Source: Schistocephalus solidus (Eukaryota; Platyhelminthes; Cestoda; Diphyllobothriidea; Diphyllobothriidae). Taken from it: a stretch of DNA of 64,000 nt. The notes beneath the pieces are model-generated. The model was not told the origin of the DNA, searched no databases, and saw only the letters and a list, made by a program, of their open reading frames with translations. Location: contig WEDG01004944.1 in the NCBI GenBank assembly GCA_017591395.1, positions 1 to 64,000 of the forward strand, read 5' to 3'. Shown here in pieces: positions 56,480 through 64,000 of the stretch (its first letter is position 1; each line of letters opens with the position of its first letter). A program made the position numbers and the translations under genes.

Positions 56480-57755
56480 AGGAACTAGTTCTGGCCCACG
56501 AAGCAATTGCTGCGCAGAGGCAGATTTCCGATGCGAATTCTGGAATTCCGCCATTGCTACAAGCAACATACGGCTGTCTGCACTGTTGAATTCGCCGCTG
56601 CGTTCGATTCCATCCAGCATGAGTCCCTGTGGCGAAGTATGGAACTATATAGTGTGTCGGATAAAATCAGCGCCATGATCAGTACCTACTATCGCTCCAC
56701 TAGTGCGCGAGTTCTCGTCCATAACAAGCTCTTTCAACCTTTCGATATCAGATCTGGTGTTCGAAAAGGTTGCACCCTGTAGTCTATGTTGTTCAACTAT
56801 GCCATCGAATGGATTCTCGGGAGTGCCCTACACGGGTCTGACGGTGTGGCATTTGCAACCGAACGCTGGTTGACTGACCAAGACCACGCTGACAATATCG
56901 TCTTGCTAGCCTCAAGTTTTGGTGATCTCCAATCTGTGTTGTCGCGGGTGAACGAGAGCGCTACTTTGGTCGCCTTATCCATTAACGCTGCGAAGACCAA
57001 ATTGTTTTCGAGTTGCATCACTGAGCAGGAGAAGGCACCCCTCAGGATTAATGGCTTTCAGCTCGAAGACGTTGACAGTTTCAAATATCTCGAGGCGAGG
57101 ATGCTGCCCAATGGACAGAGTAAGGACGCCAATGTCTCCCGAATCGACGCTGCTCGCCGGGTTTTATCCATTCTTTGAAAGTGCCTATGGACTCGACGCG
57201 ACATCTCCGTCACCACGAAGATTCGCGTGTACCGTGCATCCGTCCGGTCGGTCCTCCTCTACGGTCGTGAATGCTGGCCTTTGCGAATGTAATATGAGCG
57301 AAGACTGGAGGTATTTGAACATCGTTGCCTGAGGACCATCCTTCGAGTGAAGAACACAGACTAAGTCTTAAACGAGGCAGTCCGCACTCGCTGCGACAAT
57401 CTCACGAGGATATCTCAGGCCATCCACGAAAGATGACTGAGGTGGTTTGGGCATGTCCTCCGTCACGTACCTCACGAGCCCAATTCTACTGCTCTTGATC
57501 CGGCGCCGGTGCCTACCTGGAGGCGTCGAAGTGGAGGTCAACTCAAGACCTGGATCGACACGGTTTGGAAAGACATGGAGACGGTGCTTGAACCTTCGGC
57601 ATTCGGCATCCGTAGCTAAGGAAAAGAATACGTAGCGCTGTCCAGAGACGCTGCCACGAATCGTCACGCGTGGTTAAATACAACAAGTGACATCATCGAG
57701 GCCGGCTAGATCAGGCATGATCATAGCAAGATCAAGTATAAGCAAGCAAGGAATG
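56480..57755 (+). pseudogene. RTE/CR1-like LINE remnant, reverse transcriptase to 3' end
   Basis: The plus strand reads VEFAAAFDSIQHESLW, SGVRKGCTL, a stop, then LFNYAIEWILGSAL, LTDQDHADNIVLLASSFG, FKYLEARMLPNG, SVLLYGRECWPL and LRWFGHVLRH-like sequence. These are successive reverse transcriptase and C-terminal blocks of a non-LTR retrotransposon. The catalytic Tyr-x-Asp-Asp is read as HADN, and there are several stops and shifts, so it is dead. The 3' end shows ATCAAGTATAAGCAAGCAAG. It lies in the 3.8-kb intron between fingers 1 and 2, antisense to the gene. Confidence 0.85.
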
Positions 57756-57929
57756 CGAAATAGACACGTGTCTGCTAAATGCATATTTTTAGTAAAATTT
57801 TAAGACCTTGAAATGTCCGTTCATTCATTATCCCTACTGTTCATTTATTAAGGTAGCTGATGATAGGTACAAAGACATGGTCCTATACGACGTCTTCATA
57901 GCGTAAATAAATTGATACTTTGCCCTACG

Positions 57930-58300
57930 CGGAAATTATACAGCGTGCAGATTTGAAATCTTACGCGCAAGTGCAACTGCACATCAGGTTCAAAAATATT
58001 CGGGAACTAAAAACTGAAAGATGTCCTTTTCAAATATAAACTGAGAGGAGATGCGATTTTCCACCAAGTGAGTACAAGAAGGGAGATTTTAAGCATGTTT
58101 TCTATAAAGCATACTCTAATTTATAAGGCCATCGCAAATCAATTCGAAAAATGTTCACTATTTAAGGAGTAGGCTTTTTTCCGCGTGCAGTTTTTGCTGG
58201 CGGTCGGAATGAAGCTCGCTCAAAAGCCGGCATCCTATCGTGACTGAAATATTATGCTGTACGATGTGCCAACCGTCGTTTACTTACTTTTTCCAGCTAC
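57930..58300 (+). repeat. Dispersed repeat family R3, copy 2
   Basis: Counterpart of 19020-19420: GGTTCAAAAATATTCGGGAA, TGTTTTCTATAAAGCATAC, TTAAGGAGTAGG and CGCTCAAAAGCCGGCATCCT in the same order. Confidence 0.5.
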
Positions 58301-58327
58301 CTAAATCGAATTAGTAGACACAATATA

Positions 58328-58440
58328 CGACAGTTCGACCGTTGATTTTGACGAGGTCTACTGTATGCTCCACGGAAGGGTGGTGCAGGGACGTTGACTG
58401 TACGATAATTAGTATTACAAACCTACCTACTTAACCGCTG
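58328..58440 (+). repeat. R2 repeat, truncated
   Basis: ACGACAGTTCGACCGTTGAT, TGCTCCACGGAAGGGTGGTG and GGGACGTTGACTG are the R2 head, then it stops. Confidence 0.75.
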
Positions 58441-59020
58441 TTAATCGAAAACACCTCTAAGAAATCTGGTTAATGATTCATTAGATAGGCAAAATACCGT
58501 AATTTACGTGCTTCAGTCTATTTTTTGGAACTATGGTCTCGGGAGGGTAGATAGCAACCACGGCGCTAGATAAACTGCCTCCAGCAGATTCGTCCTTCAA
58601 GTCATGCTCTTTTCTAGACAAGGAGTAGCTTCGGGAGTTATTGCATCACACCATGGATAGCGCACACAACGTATTCTGCAGACACTGGGAGTGCTGGCAT
58701 GTCGTCGAAAAACCACAAGACGATTCCCCCTGCTATGCCTCGACAGCCTGTAAGGACTCTGAGCCGGAGCTTTAAGGCAAAACGGAATCCAAGAACGGGC
58801 AAGGAGGTCTCGGGAACCAAGTTCTTTAATGACTAACGCTTATACGCTTAAGCTCCGTCTGGACACGAAAATCGGAAAGATTGTAAATAGCACGTGAAAC
58901 ACTGACGACAGCTGATCAATTCAGCTGCAAAGCCGGCCACACAACTAGCCTGGCACTTTTATTTTAGACTTCGAGAGTAGAATCCGTGTATCTTTGTCCT
59001 GCAGCCAGCTGTACAGAATA
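58441..59020. other. Intron sequence, no feature seen
   Basis: No repeat or open frame that I can support. Confidence 0.4.
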
Positions 59021-59024
59021 ATGT

Positions 59025-59590
59025 GACCGACAAAGACAAGGGAGACTTAAATGGCCATTTCTGGCTCATTAGCCACCATCATCTAGCCATACCAAACCCC
59101 AGGTGTTGCGGCACCCGAGGCTCGAACTCGCGACCTGTTGATTAGAAGTCCGACGCTCAAGCCCACTGCGCTAAGAGCTCATTGTCTGGCCGGTTTCGAT
59201 CGGGAATATTAATTATGGTAAGTAGGCACCCACCGATCGGTTACAGGACTCACTCGTACGGTTGTCTTGGGAATCACTCTTCAGCTCTGCCAACAGCCGC
59301 ACAACGGCTAGAAATATAGGCAGAATAACGTGACCAACAAAGACTACTAACCAACAGGTTGCTACTTCGAGCCTCGGGTGCCACAAACACCTGAGAGTAG
59401 GTACGGCTGGCTGACGACGGCTAATAAGCCGAAAATGACCATTTCAGTCTCTCTTGTCTTCGTCGGTTACGTTATTCTGCCTATAACCCTAGACGCTGTG
59501 CTGCTGCAGGCGGGGCTCGAGAGAGTTCCCAAGGCACAACGGGACAAATAAGTCCTGCAACCGATTGGTGAACGCATACTTATCATGATA
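59025..59590. mobile_element. Inverted SINE pair
   Basis: 59025-59335 is a minus copy with head (GGCTCGAACTCGCGACCTGT on plus) and 5' region. 59343-59590 is a plus copy starting in the anticodon-like arm (TACTAACCAACAGG), followed by body and the next 5' region. Confidence 0.8.
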
Positions 59591-59994
59591 CATCTGTCTT
59601 CGCCACTTCCATGCGGGACAGTACAACGCCGCCGACGGTGCTGTTCACTGAGGTTAATAGACCTAGGCCTCGGATGACCACATCTGTCTTAATTGTAGTT
59701 GCCAGCAGGACATGACCCAACCCCGTGCGGAGAATAACACATACTTGAGTCCAGAGTGCTTTTGAATCCAAATATCATGTAACCACTGACCGCAGTCTAG
59801 CTGACGACTGCTACTAGGCCAGAAACTACCGTCAGCAAGGACTCCAAACCTGAATTGTCTGCTTTCTGGCCCAAAGATGGGCAAAGTCGATAACCGCCAC
59901 TCCCCAATTAAGTAGTTCAATAACACTGCGAAATAAATGTTTTGAGAATGCTGCATCACCCCCAAATCAGGGATCAAAAGGAAAAAAATCATAC

Positions 59995-60081
59995 CCGGAT
60001 GGGATGTTATGTGGTGGGCGCTGAGGGCTGATATTGACGGGAAGGATTTTTGGCAGAAATTGCACAACATCTCCTCCGATT
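59995..60081 (-). CDS. Zinc-finger exon 1
   Basis: 87 nt. Starts E-SEEML, then CNFC, spacer QKSFPSISALSA and H-HITS-H-P. Helix positions -1, 2, 3, 6: S, S, A, A. Acceptor TTCGTTACTAG, donor CCGG|GTATGA. First recognised finger. The next intron (3782 nt) is the longest in the gene. Confidence 0.92.
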
Positions 60082-60174
60082 CTAGTAACGAAGAAAAACA
60101 GACAGCTCTCAAAGGGGCTACACACAGAACACAGAAAAAATAAGTGAGCAGGATTCAAGGATCAAAGCCCTCAC

Positions 60175-60225
60175 CAGACTCAGCATTCGGAGGTTTCTTT
60201 TGTGGCGATGGTGTCATTTCGAGGT
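60175..60225 (-). CDS. Zinc-finger gene, N-terminal linker exon
   Basis: 51 nt, 93 nt upstream of finger exon 1. Reads D-LEMTPSPQKKPPNAES-G in phase 1, a Pro/Lys/Ser-rich, probably disordered stretch. Acceptor TTTATATAG, donor TCTG|GTGAGG. It resembles the exon at 61235 (both contain EMTP and end in a Pro/Ser-rich run), which supports it as coding. Confidence 0.7.
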
Positions 60226-60374
60226 CTATATAAAGTAAGGAGCCATGTGAAAATAAATTTGGAGGGTTCATTTGAAAGTATTTGCATAAAGAGATTGTTC
60301 AAAAGTGACATGATGCTAAATGTGAGGTTCTAACACCAAAGGCAAAAGATGGTAAACAATTCGAAGGGTGGATG

Positions 60375-60850
60375 TTAATAAATAATTCAGTGGACACAGT
60401 TGTGGAAAACTGCGCGGCTTTAGTGGGATTCGAACCCACAACATCAAGGGCGCTCTAAATACCTGCGCTACGAGGCCCCAAGGGTGTAGTCACCAGCCCA
60501 CAACCTATGGAATCCACCAATTTTGATCCAGTAAACTGACTGCCCAAGTAGGATTTCCTAAGTAATCAATTTAGAATCCACCAGATGACTACCAGGCGCA
60601 ATAAATTAATTAGGGGGTTTTGACCCAATTGTGAAAACACAGTGGCCTTGGTGGGTTTCGAACCAACGACAACAAGAGTAAAGCTTGAGTACAGCCAACG
60701 CTCTAACCGCCAGAGCTACGAGGTCCCACAGGCAGTCGTGAGTTCAATCACATTTTGATCAAGTGACCGGCCCAGGTTAGAGCTTTGGCTGTACTCAAGC
60801 CTTGCTCTTGTTTTTGTGGGTTCGAATCCCACCGAGACCGCCAAGTTTTT
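60375..60850. repeat. Second tRNA-like repeat family, three copies
   Basis: Minus copies at 60415-60480 and 60645-60730 and a plus copy at 60775-60845 each contain a box B-like GGGTTCGAATCCC or variant. The minus copies also carry a CGTAGC- or CGTAGCTC-like box A. The acceptor-stem-like ends do not pair, so these are SINE or tRNA-pseudogene remnants rather than tRNA genes. Confidence 0.6.
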
Positions 60851-60911
60851 GATAGTTTAGTTAAATGAAAGCTACATTAATAAATTAAATAAAAACTCTC
60901 TCTCCTCTTAC

Positions 60912-60969
60912 CGGAGTCGGCGTCCGACAAATTGGCTTGAAGGGGCCTTCGACGATTCGTTTTTTCGTC
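60912..60969 (-). CDS. Candidate 58-nt upstream exon, phase conflict
   Basis: Good borders (ATCTTGTAG acceptor, CCG|GTAAGA donor) and open in two frames. If entered in phase 0 it reads DEKTNRRRPLQANLSDADS and leaves phase 1, as the next exon needs. But 58 nt is not a multiple of three, so it cannot follow the exon at 61235, which ends in phase 1. It could belong to an alternative 5' end or be a decoy. Confidence 0.35.
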
Positions 60970-61234
60970 CTACAAGATGAACCAATGTTAACTTACTACT
61001 CAGGGAAAATTTAATAGTTTGTCTAAATGGAACTGTGAACCTCAAAAAAACGAGATTCCGCATTTACTAGGCGTACGAACGGTAAGTAAATTGCTTAGTA
61101 TTGTCATCCGATTGCGCTGTAGAATTTATTCCTGTGTGGGAGCCCAAGAAAGGGTTTGTATAATCTAAACATACGTGGTGGGGGAAGGGCTGATTTTGTG
61201 CCGGTGTCTTTAGGGGGAAACCCAAAGTGCTTAC

Positions 61235-61300
61235 CTGGGGTGCTACCAGGAGAGGGCTTGTCGTTTACAGGTGTCATTTCTCGCCTCACCTTGGCCCAAG
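61235..61300 (-). CDS. Zinc-finger gene, candidate first coding exon
   Basis: 66 nt from an acceptor with a clear pyrimidine tract (TATTCTTATTCTTTAG) to CCAG|GTAAGC. It reads A-WAKVRREMTPVNDKPSPG-STP in phase 1. The ATG at 61275-61277 has a purine at -3 and could be the start codon, giving 43 coding nt. The acceptor would then serve a 5'-UTR intron or a trans-spliced leader (trans-splicing is known in tapeworms; not shown here). Confidence 0.55.
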
Positions 61301-62800
61301 CTAAAGAATAAGAATATGGGAGGGATTAATGCAAGTCTCCAATTGGTTATAAAGTTTGGTAAAGTGGGAGGCACGAAAAGGCATACTTTCAGAAGGTATG
61401 ACCCACACGTGCGCATTGTTATCCGACCTGTCTCCGGTTACGAATCAAATAGACAGGATAACTGTATCGGCCAGACTAAGAATTCCTAAAGTAAATCTTG
61501 CGGAGGAGTAATTTAAGTGGCGCTAAAGGCTCAGCAGTCTACTCTATCGGGCTTAGTTGACGTCAAGCGCCCGGTATGGCGTCAACGTACAAAGTGTCTT
61601 CGAATACAACAATTGGTTCATTACAAACAACAATGATCACTACTGTCCCAGGGGCAGGGAGGGTACTGACCTGATCGTGAATTGGACTTGCGAAGCACAT
61701 TTTTCACGCTCATATCCAACTTACTACGTTCCGACGGCAAATGAAGATCCGGACGGATATGGGCGTGGGTACAAGGTTTCACGCGACATAAAGTGCATGA
61801 CTACGCGTACCACACGCGCGCTAACCCCTCGTCCCACTACCTAGGGCTTTTCCGGAATAAGTCGGTAGTGAATCCAATGAAATTTGATCCTAACTTCCGA
61901 GGCAGGATGAGATCTCAAGTCATTTGTTGACCCTCGAAGTGGAGGGAGGAAGCCAGTGCTGGATAGACTTGCTTCTCTCCTCCTTCTCTCCTAGCATAAT
62001 GCAGTGGGATGGGGCGATCCGAAGTCAAATGAACGTGAGTGGTAGTGACTCTCGTAGCCCAGAGCTTCGGTCTAACGAACACCACATGCAGCCCACTCTG
62101 GGTGCCCGGTACCCTCCGGATGTCCACGAGAGAAGTGCAGACGGTCGCCGATTCAAGTTAGTCGACTGGATAATTACTGTCAGCCTTGCTATATATACGA
62201 AAAACCCCAAAAGGAATGGGGTGTAAAATGTTTGGGCGTGCAATAGGGAGAGAGAGAAAACTCGGCGTAACGGTAGAACAGTAAGCGGAATCTCCTCACA
62301 TGGGCCATAATCTCCTGAGGAGAACTGTTCCAGCCAAGGTGGTCGCCTTCGTCGGCCGATGGTGACAGCAGGAGACGTCGACGACGGCGGCGGTGGTGGT
62401 GGCGGCGGTGTCGTTATTGGTGAGATAACAACCGAGGCCGTTTTCGCCCTAGACCTAGTGACTGAAAGAGGGAGATAAATTTTGTATAAGTAGGCATATC
62501 CCGCCTGATCAGAGTAAAGGGTATGAGCAAAACATGCGAAGTTTTACATAATACCTTGAACAATCTTTGACTTGCACGTACACAGGTCTAACAGGAGTCT
62601 CGGAGCAGCCCAGCTACGTCATCTGGTGTGGGGACGGCGACCTGGAAACTATCTAGCAGGTCGCAGAGCACCCAAGGTTTGCAGTCAATAAGGAGTTATG
62701 TGTGTCGTGCAGTTCTTGGCCAGGAATGTACCCGGTAACATGAAACAGTTGCTGTCTAAGTCTCCACCTGTCTCCTCACTCCCCCCTCCTCAATGATAGG
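61301..62800. other. No gene seen
   Basis: Open frames of 95-100 codons (61557-61844, 61924-62226, plus) lack motifs. 62386-62412 is a short GGC/GGT repeat. The gene's promoter may lie here, but I see no recognisable element. Confidence 0.4.
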
Positions 62801-62804
62801 CTCC

Positions 62805-62965
62805 AGGAGCGTTGGACTTCTAACCAACAGGTCGCTGTTTCGAGCCTCAGGGGTTGCAACATCTAAGGTTGGGCATGGCTGGCTGGTGACGGCTAATAAG
62901 CTAAAACTGCCCCCTTGTCTTTGTCAGCAATCTCATTCTGCATTTATATATATATATATATAAAT
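62805..62965 (+). mobile_element. 5'-truncated SINE with (AT)n tail
   Basis: GCGTTGGACTTCTAACCAAC, GCTGTTTCGAGCC, GGCTGGCTGGTGACGGCTAA and CCCTTGTCTTTGTCAGCAAT end in a short (AT)n run at 62944-62962. PLE sequence follows at once. Confidence 0.8.
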
Positions 62966-63945
62966 AAACTCCCATTCCTGGATGTTCTCGTACAACGAAA
63001 GACCGACGGAACACTACGCACATCGGTTTATCGCAAGGAAACTTATGCCGAAGTTATTCTGCCTTATGAGAGCAATCAGCCTATCGCTCACAAACGGAGT
63101 GCTGTCAACAGTCTACTCAGTCGAGCAAAAAAACACATTGCTCCGATGAAGAAGGCTATCGAATCGAACTGAATTACTTGTGTGAATTATTTTCGCAGAA
63201 CGGGTACCCTAAGGATTTTTGTACGCCGATACTTGAAAGGACAGAAATCGAAAGAAAAGGAACCAAGTAGTTCTAACGAGGCGCCAAAAATAAATACATG
63301 GCGAACCCTTCCTTACATCAAGAATGTGTCTGAACTCGTCGAAAGACACCTAAGGAAGCACCAAATTCATGTGGCGCACAAACTGACAACTACTTTGCGA
63401 ACCCAGCTTGTCCACCCTAAGGATAGGGTCAACTATTTGGATAAGAAAGAAGTCATCTACAAGATCCCGTGTGAAGCATGTGATGCCGTGTATTGTGGTC
63501 AGACAGGCAAATCCGCCTCTACACGCATCTATGAACATCAGTTGGCAGTAAAGAGGCGGGACCATCTGTCCCAAACAGCTATGCATACTCTAGACACCGG
63601 GCACACCTTCGCTTGGGATAAAACTCGGATTGTCGCTGCCTGTTCCCTCCAAGAAAGGTCGAGAGTTCCTCGAGGCGATGCATTCAGATGAGTCATGCAT
63701 CAACAGACATATCGAGTTGGATGCGACGTACAGACATCTCAAGGAGAAATGGAAGAAACGAGAACCAATCAGGACAGGCTGATACACACAGCGGCCGCTC
63801 ACTGGTGCCAATGTTCACGCCAGTATCGATTTTTTCGCGTGATTACGATGTCAACTGTTTTTGCCACATTTGCTACCCGCCTGCGTCTGACGACGACCCG
63901 AGAACCGGTGTTGAAAATTTACACAATAAAGCTCCATTTCCCTAG
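62966..63945 (+). pseudogene. Penelope-like element, 5'-truncated, GIY-YIG domain
   Basis: Opens in the end of the reverse transcriptase (KLPFLDVLVQRKTDG, TSVYRKETY). A linker with ISELV-like NVSELVERHLRKHQI follows, then VIYKIPCEACDAVYCGQTGK, R-I-Y-E-H and MHTLDTGHTFAWDKTRIVAA: a GIY-YIG endonuclease with its CEAC cysteines. One in-frame TGA (63170-63172) and a frameshift near 63650 interrupt it. The C-terminal CINRHIELDATYRHL continues in the shifted frame to a stop at 63780-63782. The 3' region (63887-63916) holds CTGACGA...GAAA, a hammerhead-like core. Confidence 0.85.
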
Positions 63946-63959
63946 AACGTATTCAACTT

Positions 63960-63962
<3 letters not shown>

Positions 63963-64000
<38 letters not shown>
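63963..64000. repeat. (AT)n microsatellite at the window edge
   Basis: AT dinucleotide run continuing past the end of the window, directly after the PLE 3' region. Confidence 0.95.

Larger units (their letters stand above)
26608..61300 (-). other. Gene: polydactyl C2H2 zinc-finger protein, one finger per exon
   Basis: I reconstruct one minus-strand gene from 31 exons with consensus AG and GT borders. Two N-terminal exons are followed by 27 exons each encoding one C2H2 finger, a 33-nt microexon and an acidic last exon with stop. Every exon is entered in phase 1 and every internal one is a multiple of three (33-126 nt). Joined, they give about 2.84 kb, or at least about 945 residues. Twenty-five fingers are C-x2-C-x12-H-x4-H; fingers 12 and 21 are H-x3-H. 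Thirteen exons are exactly 87 nt, one finger plus a 7-residue linker, the usual tandem spacing, although TGEKP linkers are absent. A nuclear nucleic-acid-binding, probably regulatory, protein is the family expectation. I recognise no specific orthologue. Transcript evidence is needed to fix the ends and to exclude two genes. Confidence 0.85.

Noticed and set aside
60415..60480. Genuine tRNA gene
   Set aside because: Box B is good, but the would-be acceptor stem ends do not pair, and similar copies lie nearby in both orientations.

Overview
The window looks like genomic DNA of a parasitic flatworm, most likely a tapeworm of the Schistocephalus/Spirometra/Dibothriocephalus type. This is inferred from four things: a gene broken by introns full of repeats, abundant tRNA-derived SINEs with (AT)n tails, Penelope-like (PLE) and RTE/CR1-like retroelement remnants, and the low coding density. 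No prokaryotic operons, rRNA or CRISPR arrays are visible. Species assignment is an inference and was not checked against any database.

Layout. 1-5745 is a satellite array of about 16 monomers of about 354 bp. 5785-26600 is intergenic: SINE copies (many in inverted pairs), diverged satellite relatives, PLE fragments, microsatellites, a 0.27 kb duplication and long stretches in which I see nothing. 26608-61300 (minus strand) is one large split gene. I reconstruct 27 exons that each encode exactly one C2H2 zinc finger, plus a 33-nt microexon, two short N-terminal exons and an acidic terminal exon with a stop codon. All these introns are phase 1 and all internal exons are multiples of three, so the reading frame survives any exon skipping. 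Thirteen finger exons are exactly 87 nt, one finger plus a 7-residue linker, so splicing assembles a tandem polydactyl protein of at least about 945 residues. Its introns (82 nt to 3.8 kb) hold SINEs, PLE and LINE fragments, microsatellites and a second dispersed repeat family (R2). 61300-64000 holds unannotated sequence, a SINE and a PLE fragment with a GIY-YIG endonuclease domain, ending in an (AT)n run.

The main point of interest is the zinc-finger gene. Its one-finger-per-exon, all-phase-1 design with H-x4-H fingers lets one locus encode many in-frame finger combinations. I do not recognise it as a named family. Secondary interests are hammerhead-ribozyme-like cores near the 3' ends of several PLE remnants, an insertion with a paralogous empty site, and satellite monomers that have escaped the array.
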